A stretch of 64,000 nucleotides of DNA, from NCBI GenBank assembly GCA_000328365.1, contig KB298452.1:3479-67478 (forward strand), given 5' to 3'. Positions 1 through 12,332 of the stretch are shown here, piece after piece. Each line of letters opens with the position of its first letter. Position 1 is the first letter of the stretch. Below the pieces are notes generated by a model that searched no databases, was not told the origin of the DNA, and saw only the letters and a program-made list of their open reading frames with translations. This stretch comes from Capitella teleta (lineage: Eukaryota; Annelida; Polychaeta; Capitellidae). A program made the position numbers and the translations under genes.

Positions 1-1559
1 ATTATAATAATTTTTAATAATAATTTTATTAATTTATGAAAGCGCAAAAATTATGCAAATTGCATTTCTGTGCGCCAGGCGTTAAACTTGATAAAAAGAG
101 AATCAAGCATTAAAAGCCGTGCTGTAAAATAGAATCCTTAATTATATTAAAATATATAAGTGAGAAGCATAATTATACACTATTATACAGTCAGAGTGAG
201 AGTCACACTCACAGTGACACTTGTCTGACTTATAGTTATACTCATAATACTGAGTCTAAGGGCAATTGAGTCAACGGAATGCAAGCAGGTCAATGTCTAG
301 TATAATAGCTTAGTCCATATTAGTCCAATAATAAGGCCGGTGCTAATGCTGCAATACCATACCTAATAAACACGGCGATTTTCTCAGAGAATTAAGCACC
401 TTGCAAGCGAGCGATAATACCAGTGTTACAAAGTACTCACTGATGAAATGAAATTCCTCGGGCTGTACTTTCGCGGTTGTTGTAATTGAAGCAATTGTAC
501 GCATAGCATTGAGTGCCACGAGTACATTTCTGGCTTCCAGGTTCCTTTGAGGATGAATAACAGTGTTCAGCCGACAATTTTCCTGCTGCGTCCTGGCTCA
601 CTTCCATGCTTAGAAGCGGAAGTCGCTGCTCCATGCTCAACGCAAAGCAGCTCAGTCTATTGGCGCACAGCAGAGAGCCTCGTTTCCGATCCAGTAGTAG
701 TTAAGATCAATGGGTGCAGCATTCATGCACTGAATTTGCAAGTTAAAACGACATTTTAAGATATGAAACTGATGAAAGAGATCAAGTTGAGAGGAACTTG
801 TGTGTGTTTCCAGTTAATTCGCTCATTACATGGGTGCATCAAAGTTAGACAGGGTCGCATCTATTCGCATCTATATGTGTGTTTACATTGAATGTGAACA
901 AAGCCGATTTTTTGCCTTCTTTTACACTGAGGTTTGTTATAAAAACAATTCATGGCTTGCTAACATCAACGAGACAAGCCTCTCGACTAACTTAGCGTTC
1001 GCATATTTCTGTATAACAAGCATCGTGCCCGCGACACGAATAGGATTAATTTAGTATTTACAGGTCTAACATCGAGCACCCCTCCTACAAAAATCAAAAA
1101 TCAAAATATATGTTTTCTATTGTTCATGATTGCATTCGAGGATATATATGTACTTTATATGTAGATAACACTAATTTATATAGAGTATAAAAGACTAGAG
1201 TACCATATAAGCAGTAGTTCCGTAACCTATGAGGCACCAACTGGTATGGTTTATCCTTTGGTTGCATATAATTCTATGTAGCGTTTAATAATTGCACTGA
1301 TGTATTCAATGAGTCCATGACAAATTATGACGAGCAACATTCATGGTCAACACTCTTGAAGTGCAGTAGTGCTCAGAGCATGAGTCAACCTTGAACACTT
1401 ATAAATTCGGTGAGATGCTCTCAAAGCGCATTTCCCAAAGCCTAAATGTCAAAATTTACCAACCTCGCAAGATAAGTCGGCTCACTTAACTCCGTATACT
1501 TGCCGAGTCCGTAGTCTAAGTCTGTCTACGGCTCCAAAGCTAACCTCCATATCTATAGA
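1..1559. other. Intergenic DNA upstream of ODC
   Basis: No open frame here has splice sites plus recognisable protein similarity. The stretch is AT-rich. It contains one copy of a dispersed repeat (712-812, listed separately). The last few hundred bases probably hold the ODC promoter and a 5' untranslated exon, because a pyrimidine-rich acceptor (tttccacag, ending at 1748) lies just before the ODC start codon. Confidence 0.5.
712..812 (+). repeat. Dispersed repeat, copy A (pairs with 11279-11383)
   Basis: About 100 bp match 11279-11383 in the same orientation. Shared words include gcattcatgca, tgaatttgcaagttaaaa and gagaggaactt. No terminal inverted repeat or coding content is visible, so the family is unknown. 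Confidence 0.75.
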
Positions 1560-1659
1560 TATATATGCCAGAAGCTACATCGACGAAATCCTCGTGCCTT
1601 GTGTTGTTACTTCCCCTGAATTACACGATGGCGATCCAAAAAGACGATCCGAAAGAGTG

Positions 1660-1667
1660 TGACGTCA
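1660..1667. promoter_or_regulatory. Consensus CRE (TGACGTCA) in the ODC 5' region
   Basis: A perfect palindromic cAMP-response element lies 93 bp before the ODC start codon. ODC genes in other animals are known to be cAMP/CREB responsive. It could instead lie in a 5' untranslated exon, since a GTACGT donor-like site follows directly, so its role is inferred. Confidence 0.4.
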
Positions 1668-1759
1668 GTGTACGTAGTGATGCTAAGGAATCTATAATGA
1701 ATCTGTCACCCTGTCTGTTCTCTTATGTTTTGCTCCCTGTTTCCACAGCACCAATCTAC

Positions 1760-3430
1760 ATGATGGCAAACCGGCATATTCAAACGAACGGAAAAGTCAA
1801 TGATGATTTCATTGAGGAGAAGATAAAGTCACTCAGTCGAAATGTTTGCATTGCTACATAGAAATTAATTCTTACAAACCTTGATATTCTGCTTTTAGAA
1901 CGACGAAGCCTTTTTCATAGTTGATCTGAGCGACGTTGTGCGCAAGTACACCACGTGGAAACGAGAGCTGCCTCGCGTGGAACCCTTTTACGGCGAGTCA
2001 CCTCTTTGTCTTCAAACAAATTGAGCATTACATTCATTTCCAGCCGTCAAATGCAACGAAGATGTTCAAGTACTTTCTCTCTTGGCTCAACTTGGAACAG
2101 GTTTTGACTGCGCCAGCAAAGTGAGTCTCATTCCATTGATTCAACGTTGTTCATTTCGTCGCAACAACAGGCGGAGATTGACAAAATACTGAGTCTGAAT
2201 GTCGCCCCGAATCGTGTGATATATGCCAACCCTTGTAAGCAAAGCTCTCACATCCGTCACGCTGCAAAGCATGAGGTGAATGTCATGACTTTTGATAACA
2301 TCGACGAACTGAGTAAAATCGAAGCCAACCACTCTAATGCAAAGTACGTGGTTAATATATGCTGTTATGCAATATTATTGAGTTTGCCTACTATATTTGA
2401 AGACTAGTGGTCAGAATCATGCCACCCAGTACAGAAATCGAAGCAAGATGTCCGCTTGGCGATAAATTCGGTGCTCTTTTGGAAGATGTGCCAGAATTAC
2501 TGAAGGCAGCCAAAAGCCTTGGATTGACCGTGATTGGAGTGAGCTTCCACGTAGGCAGTGGATGCAATGATCCTGCAGCATACCCTAAAGCCGTTGCCGA
2601 AGCAAGCACGGCATTTGATATGGGACTGCAGGCTGGATTCCATTTTGACCTGCTTGACATCGGAGGCGGATTTCCAGGCCAGAAATCAGCAAAGGTTTCC
2701 TTTGAAGAGGTCAGTACAATTGCAATCAATGAACTATTCTTAATTTTGGTTGAATTATCTTGAAACTCCAAACAGTTCTGTGGCCCATTGAGGTCCGCAC
2801 TTGAGGAATATTTCCCAGAATCGAAAGGTGTGCACATCATTGCAGAGCCTGGGCGATATTTCGTGGAAAGTGCTTTCACTTTAGCTGTAAGCATCATTGG
2901 TAAGAGAACCGTCTTGCCACTGAAGCAAAAATCAGGTTTGTGTGCGTCACATAACATCACTCTAACCTAAATAAAATTTTGCTTAGGGGATGGCAAAGAC
3001 GATGACCCCAAGTTCATGTATTACCTCAACGATGGCATCTTCGGGAGTTTCAATTGTATTGTCTTTGCCGCTTATGATCCCGTGGTAGAACTGGAGGATG
3101 CTGAACAGTACACGGGCAAGCAACGATTTCTTAGCAGCATCTGGGGTCCTACCTGCGACGCGTTTGACATACTCAAACGGGAGATTTGTCTTCCTGAATT
3201 GAATATCGGTGACTGGCTCATATATCGCGAAATGGGCGCTTACACCACGTGCGCTGCAACTTCCTTCAATGGCATGCAAAAGACTCGTGCCTTTTATGTC
3301 ATGCAGAAGATTGATGGGTGAGTCGAAAATTAACAGTTTGTACATATTTCTTAATCATATTTCTGCTATAAGAATCAGCTGCAACGCGGGCATCGATGTG
3401 AATGTTGCCAATGCAAGATGGCCAATGTAA
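1760..3430 (+). CDS. ODC1: Ornithine decarboxylase
   Basis: PLP-dependent enzyme that converts ornithine to putrescine, the first committed step of polyamine synthesis in the cytosol. Exons: 1760-1843, 1899-1992, 2044-2120, 2171-2343, 2403-2709, 2776-2935, 2987-3317, 3373-3430; they sum to 427 residues. Family motifs seen in order: PFYAVKCN (lysine that binds PLP), [62 protein letters not shown] (catalytic cysteine at the dimer interface) and MGAYT. All key residues are present, so it looks active rather than an antizyme-inhibitor type. Intron 2 starts with GC, not GT. The protein is about 34 residues shorter than human ODC and ends [18 protein letters not shown]; the C-terminal PEST-like degron of vertebrate ODC is missing or replaced. 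The start is the first of two adjacent ATGs just after a likely 5'-UTR splice acceptor. Confidence 0.95.
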
Positions 3431-3608
3431 TCTGCACACCTGCATGGCATCCGAGTCTTCAATGTTCGATTGAATATCTTCAACTCATTGGATCTTCTTG
3501 GAAAACATTTGTGCTTTCACTTGATTATTTTATTTTTATTTTTTAATTGCAGATTCAAAATTCAACGCGATTTGTCTCAGATTGTACAATAATTTGATTA
3601 TTAATGGA

Positions 3609-3614
3609 AATAAA
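3609..3614 (+). terminator. Poly(A) signal AATAAA for ODC
   Basis: Canonical hexamer about 180 bp after the ODC stop codon, on the coding strand. Confidence 0.6.
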
Positions 3615-5277
3615 GCAAAACTATTTCACGACATTGTGAACCCAAAATTAATTATTCAATGCTATTAACAATTAGCTCTAGACATGCGAATATGGGGTGC
3701 GTTCCACTATGCCCTCCTAAGCGAATTCATAATGATTGCTATGAAATTTTAACTTTAATATATTCATTCATCAGCGATTTTCACAGACATGACTCTGACA
3801 ACCCACTGTCATTCATGCATCATCGTCATGCATGCAATCGCATAAAATATGAATGGAGACAAATTCCACTTGAAGGCATTTTGAGCTTGCTATCATCATC
3901 ATTATGACATATAGCAGTTCAATTTCCTTGTTGCATATTCGTGCCCACATCCATACCTGGCTTATTCGTTGTGTTGCTTTGTGATTAAAACTCCATGAGA
4001 CGGACTTTGACCCAAACCTTTCGATTGCATTTACATGTAGCAAAATTCTCAACGTAAGAGTTGTACACTGAGCGAGGATTATAACCTGGATATTTTATAA
4101 AAGCCTAAAATGCCTCACAATATAATTATACTTATTTGTGAGGTGCTCTAAACAATATCCAAGTCGAAAATCTGGTAATTTAATAGAGTATATTTTCAAG
4201 TCATTGAATTTTTCAACCTTGCATGACGCCAAGTTTCTCCAGATCCACCACTTCAAATCAAAACGAATCTTTATAATTAACTAGCATGCATGATATCTTA
4301 ATTCTAGAACTCCAAAACATGATAAATAAAAAACATCAACATGAAAGTGTTATAATACTACAAAGGGTCTTTTCGCTTCAATGATGTTGTAAATTATATT
4401 CTATACCGTTTGAAACGATGATCGAGGACTCATCCCGTTTATTTCGGCTCAGAGAGGCTGCAAACAAACAGGCGTGCGCAATGGCACTATCACCAAATAT
4501 GCAACCCTAATTCAAACAATTTCTGTAATACTCTAGATTAGTATTTAGTAAATATCCACAAATCTTTCCACGAGAAGAAAATAAGCCACGGGAGATATTT
4601 ACCCCATCTTTGCATTTCAACGATGTTGATGTTATGTAATCTCTCCTCTGTATACTCAGAGGAGCCTTTGGCTTAAAACTGTTTTTGTTTTTGTCAGCAA
4701 TCTTGTATTGCATGCTAATGTGACAAATACATGCATGTGTTATGTAGTGTTATTCATTATAATGTAAGCAATGCTTTGGCATAGAATTTTGTTCACTATG
4801 GAGTGATCCGGACTCACACACAAAATATTTAGCATGCATGTGCCGTGATTAATTACCTCAAGAGTAATCCTAGCTGTTTGTGTTATCCAATGAACAGTTG
4901 TCCATGTCACTTATAATTGACAGAAAAAGCGTTTTTTTCAGTGAAATAATTATTTTCAATTAACTTTAATTTAGCAGCCTTGTCAAATTGAATACATGGT
5001 TGTATCGATTATTAGATGTCGCATTTAAAGTGATGCAATGCCAACAATATGTATCGTATATAGCTTTATTTCATATGCAATAATAGCATACACATTTGAG
5101 CAGAAAGGATTATTTCTTCATGAGATATATGCACAAGTGGTATACAAGTACAAACTATTCATATAAGAAAGAATGGTTTGTAGAAGCAATTCAAAAGAAT
5201 ATAATGAGAACTACAGTTCTGAGAGTAAATATCGACTATCTAACAACAAATAATAAGATATTATATTACTTGAATCA
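3615..5277. other. Region between the convergent ODC and MAO genes
   Basis: Contains the 3' ends of both genes. A TTTATT at 5065-5070 is a possible poly(A) signal for MAO on the minus strand. A short stretch at about 4194-4235 (tattttcaagtcattgaat, then ttcaaccttgc) matches the end of the mariner-like MITE family found at 14.8, 15.3 and 60.3 kb. A small hairpin (CTCCTCTG / CAGAGGAG) lies near 4645-4666. I see no gene. Confidence 0.5.
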
Positions 5278-8200
5278 TCAATACCAAAGGCCTCTGTGGA
5301 CACCGACTGCAGTCGCCATAGCAACAGCAAAACCGCCCAGAAAAAGAGACAGCATCCCTCCAACTGAGGGCAACAACCTCCGAATCAGTGTTATGCCCAA
5401 ATCCGGGACATTGACTCCCTGGTCAAACACAACAACTGTAAGCTATATCAATATTTAATGCACTTGCTTTACCTCAGCTGGGGGTTCCGATTGGTACACC
5501 TCATCGGCTCGTATCTTCCCCATCGCATGTAGTATCTGAATGAAATGATAATGACTATTATAAAATTGTGTGTTATAAGGGGAGTTGAGTGACCTCTCTG
5601 GCCGCTCTTTCGCCCGATTCTACAGCTCCTTCCATGTAACCAGGCCATTCGGTTGCCGCCTCCGTCCCAGCAAAATGAATCTGCGCTATTGGTTCACGAA
5701 TGTATCTGATTAAGACGATAGGGTCAGGTTCGGAATAATTTAAAGGTCACCAAAGTACCGTCCAACCGTGGTCATCACTCCTGGACCCATGTGTCCAACA
5801 TAGCAACCACCTGACCATGGTTCTTCGGACCAGTTCTTCTCAACGTAATGCACTGGCTGTGGATAGAAGTTGTTTGATTTCGTGAGCCCACACTGTCTGT
5901 ATTACTACGCCGGTCGTGAATATTGTTTGTTCAATTAGCTTACGTGTTTCATTGCCTCGATGCCGTAAACCCTGGCGTATTCATCTGCAATCAACCGTTT
6001 CCTTTCATCCGTAGTCAGATGAGAGAGTTGGCTGACTTTGCATCCAGGAACAAAACTGAATATAATGTAAAACAGGTTGAAAAAAACATTTTGAAACATA
6101 ACTCGGTAACCCAGTATAGTCGAGTGGCTAATTTACTCAGCTACCTTGTTGTTCTGAGGGAACCCCGTTTCTGGAACACATAACCTGATAGGGCATAACA
6201 AAGTCAAGGAAATTGTCCTATTAGCAATTATTGCTCAGTATTGTCAGAGTCCTTGCTAAGTACAGCCATGAATGAGGTCAAAATTTATTGTATCTTAATA
6301 TGTGAGCCAGTACCGTATAGTTTGATATCTGGCAGCCTAGAAATATATACATGTGGCTACATGCACGTGGTTCACATTATTTTGAGGGTTGTTCTCAGCA
6401 AAAACCAATTAATGAACAGACCCGATGATTGCAGGGTATGAACCGTCAGGTTTGGTATCATCCAGGGCCAGCTCAACAGGTGCGACAAATGGATCTTCAT
6501 CAATGACGTAAGCGAATCCACCCAGGCCTAGTTCACCATCGGATATAAAGTACAATTGCGTAATACTCACTCAGGTGTATACTAACCTTTTTCCATCCAG
6601 TATTGCACATTGTAGTACATCATTGTTTTAATGCAAGATCCCATTGGAACTCGTTGGTTCAATTGAGCTCTGTGTGGTGGAAGGTTTGGTTTAAAGATAA
6701 TTCTTCTCTGAAGAGATGGAGCTAAAGCCAGGATGATGTGATCAGCCTGATGGTTACATAATCAGAACATGGGTTATTTCGTGTGATTTTCTCGTACAGT
6801 GTATGTGTTTCCATTAGCAGTGGTGACTGTTACGACGTCATCGGAGTAATCGATATGAGTCACTGGCTCTTCCAGGTGAACATTCGAACCAAGGCTATCA
6901 GCAATCTTTTTCGGGATTTGCTGTGTGCCACCGATAACTTTCTTTTCCTTGAAAAATGACACCAATAAATAAATCTTATTTTTTAAAATTCACTTTTAGA
7001 TCATTTCGCATTAACATCGTTAAAGGCAAACCGTAACGAGCTACTGCACACTTTTATTAAAATCTCACATTGGATTTTTTTCACGAGTACTGCACTTCAA
7101 ACTAATCAGATCATGGCTCATAAATTTATCAAAAGAAGCCCAAAAAGAGAAACAGTCCAATAAAAAAACAAATTAGAATATAACTGCTCGTAAATAATAC
7201 AAACCTGTGCTCCTCCTTTGATGTAGTCGATTCTCTGGGTACCCCCCGCTCCTCTGACGTACCACAAGGCCCACAGTAGGGACACCTCGTGAGGGTCAGC
7301 GGCGAAGTTCACCCTGCTGAAGACATCCGCCTCCCTCGAAGTCGCCCTGACAGAGAATTGAGACGATAGTCAACAGTGAATAGTACTTACTTCGTCCAAA
7401 GAATTTCCTTCTGCCATTCAGCCAGAGTCATTCTGTCCCAGCGTGTTGCATTCTTTGCCAACCAGGGAGCATTCATTGGAACCTGAATGTAAAATTAATG
7501 GTATATGGTTTAAATTTAGGCGGAGATAAATGGCGAAGAGAAGGTATCTGCCAGAATAGCTGGAGAGCCGGCCGAGGATGACAATATTCTTGATACAAAA
7601 CTCGTAAAATTGTTATCTTAGCTGTTATTCATCGAAAGATAATTTATTCTGTTTATATTAGAAAAATGACTGAGTAAAGCATCATGACTATCTAACCTCG
7701 CTGCATAGTTTGTCCATCTTCCTGTAGAAGTTGTTTGCATCCAAGAAGTTTAGAAAGGAACTACCGAGTTTAGCTGAATCGAAATCCTTCACCCGGTGGG
7801 TTTTCCCCTGAAACAATCAAAATTATTGGCACCATTCTATTCCCAATAAATCACACGACGAGAACTCACATCAAAACTGTAGATGCATTCTGGGATATCG
7901 GGAACATCGTATGTCTTCACTTTCAGTTCCTTCATCAAACGAAACATCCTGTCCTGGGTTGGACCAATGTACGCCCCTCCCACGTCCACGTATCCGCATT
8001 TTGAATCCTGATCAAAATATGGTAGACGATAAAAATGGTAGCCAATATTGGTATCGTTCTTCCAAGTCTGTTGCTTACTTGTAGTGTGTGAAGTCTGCCA
8101 CCAACTCGATCGTTTGCTTCCAGCACAGTCACTGTGATCCCTTCTTTGCTCAACAAATCGGCAGCGCACAGTCCTGTATTATAAGGGCCACAGACAAAGT

Positions 8201-8384
8201 GTGGTAACTATTGTGCAGAACAGTGTACACGTACAGCATATGCAATGTAAGAAACGTTCCAACACATCGTAATATAAGTTAGAAATACATATCTATAAAA
8301 TAGCTCAGAGGTCTTAATTATTTTCAGTCGATGTCACTCACCACTGAGTCCTGCTCCGACAACAATCACACTCGTCACGGTCAT
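5278..8384 (-). CDS. MAO: Monoamine oxidase (flavin-containing amine oxidase)
   Basis: FAD enzyme of the outer mitochondrial membrane that oxidatively deaminates monoamines. Fourteen exons, from the start: 8342-8384, 8079-8173, 7870-8007, 7697-7807, 7391-7482, 7205-7346, 6798-6947, 6587-6746, 6422-6527, 5944-6055, 5759-5856, 5594-5705, 5473-5535, 5278-5442; total 528 residues, the usual MAO length. The N-terminus has the dinucleotide-binding motif [11 protein letters not shown], then [11 protein letters not shown] and [17 protein letters not shown] near residue 400 carries the cysteine that binds FAD covalently in MAO-A/B, followed by [20 protein letters not shown]. The C-terminus has a hydrophobic span (about [15 protein letters not shown]) and a short tail, like the tail anchor of MAO. 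Substrate preference (A- or B-like) cannot be read. One open stretch at 6061-6180 lies in an intron and was left out, because joining exons 9 and 10 directly gives the family sequence. Confidence 0.95.
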
Positions 8385-9578
8385 GTTTCAGTCTCACAAA
8401 AATGTCCCCAAATACAGAGGCCGTCGTTTGCTCAAGATGTCTTTATATTATTAATAGCGGTGGGCGAATATTGAATTTGTCCGAAGCCGAAGTTCCGAGC
8501 ATTATATATTCGTCGAAGCCGAATACGCAGCCGAATGTATACTCACTCCATTGCAGTAATAGCTTTGATCGTTAATTTTGACAAGTATGATTAACCAATT
8601 CACGCCCTTTCAGGTAGCTGACATGTGATTGGTCAGGTTTTGTCACGTGCTACGATGCCCTGCCTTCTTTTAAGCCAATGAGTTTAACAAAATTTACAAA
8701 AGTGAGCTATGCGATACTCTCTTGATAAAGCCCTAAGCCCCTCAGCAAACTAAATCACGAATGAGGAAGTTCTGCAATTGTATGTTTGCTTGATCATCAA
8801 TTCTAATTCGATCTTTAAAGATTATCACTTCCAATGATTGCTAACCCCACTGTTTAAATTGACTTTACGACTTTGCTCATGAAAGTTTGATCTCCTCTTT
8901 AGAAGTTTGAAGCTGATTTAAAGTATGTTCACTCAAATTTCAGAAACCCTTATTACGAATTATCTTTCAAATATTCACCCCCCATAGTTATAATTATTAC
9001 CAAATTCCATCCATCCACCATTCTCGTCCTCCACCTCTCTAATCCCTCCTCGTCCTTCCCACTTCCATCATTTCATATTGATTGTATTCCTAAAAGAAAA
9101 AATCTCGTTCTTGATGATGCGAAGCTTTGTTTATTCCTAATTATTATTATTATAGCTTGCAGTGGAGAATGACTGTACATCAGTTTTGTCTCCAAATGAT
9201 GTTCCTGAAACCAAACCATTTCCGATAATTAAGTGATTTATAATTATTATAAGCATTGGTTCCAGGAATAAGGACATAACTCAGGTTATTTTTTTTTCCT
9301 CGTTTCTGAATCAAACACATATAATATTTATATCGTTATTTGCGAATCCCCACGTAAATCACAAGACGAGAAAAAAAAAATTAAAAGGTTTCTGAGAATA
9401 GCCCACATTCGGTTTTGTGTAAATAAGCGACCTGGGCGATATGCACAAAGATTCTCAGGCTCAAGACGTAAGTCCTAAAAATCGCACACTTTCAAGTTAA
9501 ACATGAAGCGCCACAAATAACAATTAACCGTAACGCAGACGGTCTATGCCTGTCAATCAAACTGAAGAAGAAGTTAGA
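8385..9578. other. Intergenic DNA; possible hAT end at about 8459
   Basis: No gene seen. At 8459-8545 the sequence (ggtgggcgaatattg followed by repeats of ccgaag / gccgaa) resembles the ends of hAT-type elements such as the one at 30904, but no matching opposite end or target duplication was found. The rest is AT-rich with short A and T runs. Confidence 0.35.
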
Positions 9579-9590
9579 GGTGTCGATATA

Positions 9591-9813
9591 ATAATAATTA
9601 TAATATTTAGTCGAATTTCCTCTGGCCATATTTTTGCCTTTATTTTGGCTAATACAGATAGGGGCGCCACTCCTTTCCATCCAGGGTAGTGAAGCAGGAG
9701 TTAGGTGCCTTACCCAAGGACACAGGGTTGGTGGCTGGCTTCGAACCTCCAGTGGCCAGCGCAAAGCCCTTTAGATGCGAGCAAGCTAACGACTCGGCCA
9801 CCACCTCTTTTAT
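9591..9813 (-). mobile_element. tRNA-derived SINE with 12-bp target-site duplication
   Basis: On the minus strand a tRNA-like head contains an A box (TGGCCGAGTCGTTAGC) and a B box (GGTTCGAAGCC). A central part with ccttgggtaaggcacc follows, a motif shared by many animal SINEs, and the 3' tail is AT-rich. GGTGTCGATATA flanks it exactly on both sides (9579-9590 and 9814-9825), as expected after target-primed retroposition. It is about 223 bp and appears full length. The perfect duplication implies a fairly recent insertion. Confidence 0.85.
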
Positions 9814-9825
9814 GGTGTCGATATA

Positions 9826-11278
9826 GAAAGACAATTTTAGGCTTGAAACATATTTTTGTCACAATTAAGGGAGGCCCTGTCAGTGTCGAAATAATTGTAT
9901 AATTCACATAATGTTTTCTTGTTTTTATTAATGTTTCATCGCCATACGAAACATAATTTTATCAGTCAGTACTAGTATACTCTCTGCTGGGCTTCATTTT
10001 ACCATTTTATAATAATTCCATCAAAATTTTACAAAATATTGTGTTTTCATTGCTTTGATGCATTTATGAGGAAAATATCAGAGATATCTGTAATTTATTA
10101 TTAATAGTCAAAAATCGAATTTGAATTAGTGCGTAAATCAAGGGTCTATCACCCCTCATTTATCCCTGTACTTGCAATTTTCATCTAAAAGCTGACCTAT
10201 ATTCAAGTCAATTTTCAACTTTCTGTGATAACGTGTTCTATCTTAGGCCGATAACTTGAGGAACAAACCTCGCATAAACTCGAGCAAACGACGGTGGGGA
10301 CATTTGTGAGACAGAAGCATTACTACGACTAGTGTGAATGTTGTGAGAGCTTATTGGTGAGTGACAACAATTGGAAATAACTAAGACAACTCAGCTATCT
10401 TAGACGTAAATTAGAAATTTATCTTGGAACGTTTCTTACATCGAATATATTTGCCTGGTTTAATAAGTGCATAATATGTCAAATAGTCAGGGAAATGGAG
10501 CAGGATTCTGCTTAGCAATATGAGGCTTACATATTTTGTTAGTCTAACATGTCATGCTGCTATTCCTATCCTTTCTATTCCATTTCATCATAATTTATGC
10601 CGATTTATCTCAATTAATAGATTCCACTCATCATTTCGCGATATTTACGCTTTTGGTGACAAAAAGGGCCCCGGACCATGGATAAATTTCATTGAACGCT
10701 TAATTAAGGCAACGCTCTCGTACTATTGTTGTGTTTGAGAGTGCTATTGTTTTGACAGTAGCACTAATGTTTATCTCTTAAAATAAAAATAACGCAGAGA
10801 GTTTGTAATGAAGCGCCATTCAAGAGATGACATTCCTTAATGATCGTTCAGGGGCTTATACAATTTTGCTCTCTTCGCAATCACACAACACTCGCATATA
10901 AATGTTTCTCCCTCATTCAAATTGACTTTTTACTTGATTTCTTGGTATAAATGGGCGCAGAATTACATCCATACCAGGTAGCTATTTTTTTTTTTTTTTT
11001 TTTGAATAATTAATACATTTTGGCAAATTTTATTTTTAACAAAATAGTAGACTTTTGACCCACTCCGTACATAGATGTATATAATAATTATTGTGTGAGT
11101 AATTCTATACTCGTGCCCCCTAACGCCCATGTACATGTAGTCTAAATTGCAGACGAAGAAAAAGTAGTGACATAACTTATTTTTCTTCGAAGAAATTTTC
11201 TTCAATTATGAAGAAAAAGAAGTAATTTAATTATGACTTCTTTTTTCTTAGTAGTTATCTTAGTTTTATTTCGGCAAA
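9826..11278. other. Intergenic DNA, no gene recognised
   Basis: AT-rich sequence with a T run at 10985-11003. Open frames here are short and lack both splice signals and family similarity. Confidence 0.4.
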
Positions 11279-11383
11279 TGGTGTAGCATTCATGCATTGA
11301 ATTTGCAAGTTAAAAAGACATTTCAAGAAATATAACTGATGAAATAGATACAGTAGAGAGGAACTTCTGTGCGTTTCTATAGT
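11279..11383 (+). repeat. Dispersed repeat, copy B (pairs with 712-812)
   Basis: Same orientation as copy A, with scattered substitutions and small indels. The two copies are about 10.5 kb apart and on opposite sides of the ODC/MAO pair. Confidence 0.75.
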
Positions 11384-11511
11384 TAACGAAGTGTATGACG
11401 ACAAAGAGACAATCCTGAAGACATTTTGCAATCAATCCGCAAAGCAAATAAAAAAAAAAAAAAAAACAAAGAAACAAGATAAAGGGAAAGGACACCATTT
11501 TTAGCAGCTAC

Positions 11512-11683
11512 CTTATGCAGTAGTCTGACATCTTTGTGATGCCACTGTTTCCTCTCACATTCATCGTGAACTACAACAGAGACAGCAAAAAGGGATTTTC
11601 CCATGTGTCCGGAGATGTCGAGGAGACCGCGTCGACTTCGCCCTTCCTTCACCTTCTTTCTCCTGAGATGGCCTTGAAGGAGA
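11512..11683 (-). CDS. Candidate coding exon, function unknown
   Basis: On the minus strand a 172-bp stretch is open, with an acceptor (cttatttag) before it and a donor (CATAAG then GTAGCT) after it. The peptide is basic and charged (for example HLRRKKVKEGRSRR and HDECERKQWHHKDV), unlike the low-complexity frames around it. I do not recognise the family, found no convincing neighbouring exons, and cannot exclude a chance open frame. Confidence 0.25.
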
Positions 11684-12240
11684 CTAAATAAGGACATTAA
11701 ATAATAATACATGCACAATGATAAAATTCATTATCAAGCAAGGTATGGGTGGAACTTTGAAGGGCCACGGGCTCGTCAGGGTGTGAAATGCAGTTTTCGA
11801 TTCCTGGTACCATGTATCATTATATGTTCAGTCTTTGAATTGTCAAAATCCGATAATTTTAGCGCTGTGCAGCGATTTTACAAGAAAAGACCCCCCGCGA
11901 CGTTTTTCCCGCCAAAACCGTCATTTAAGTAAGTTTTGCATCTGAAGTTTTCCTCGTCCTATTCAGGAGTCAGAACTGGCGTGGAAATTACGCAGGCGTT
12001 ACGCTCTTACGTTTTATTTCGTAACTCAGCAACGTCTACTTTAACTCATACCAATTTGTTGGGGATGACCTTAGCTTTCCAGTGATGTTATTTATTTTAT
12101 GTTTAATTATCGTGATAATTTACATTGAATTGCTAAACGCGAAAATCTCGATAAAAGATGTCGAACTCACTGAAGAAAAATACAAATCGCACAAAATAAT
12201 TTGCTATGACACCTATATGGGTATTTCTACCTTCCGAAAA

Positions 12241-12332
12241 ATCGTTGTTTTTTCTTTGTTTTTGTTTTTGTTTTGTTTTTGTTTTTTTTTTTTTTTGTTT
12301 GTTTGTTTGTTTGTTTGTTTGTTTTGTTTTTT
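12241..12332 (+). repeat. T-rich simple repeat with a (GTTT)n core
   Basis: Mixed T/G tract ending in about eight GTTT units. Simple-sequence DNA with no coding value; the long F/C-rich open frame across it is an artefact. Confidence 0.85.

Noticed and set aside
2391-2960. 189-codon minus-strand frame
   Set aside because: Antisense shadow of ODC exons 5 and 6; no similarity of its own.
6061-6183. Extra MAO exon
   Set aside because: Joining exon 9 (ending 6422) to exon 10 (starting 6055) gives the conserved MAO sequence and correct phase without it.
1760-8384. Functional ODC-MAO amine-metabolism cluster
   Set aside because: The genes are convergent with separate promoters and nothing in the sequence indicates joint control; proximity may be chance.
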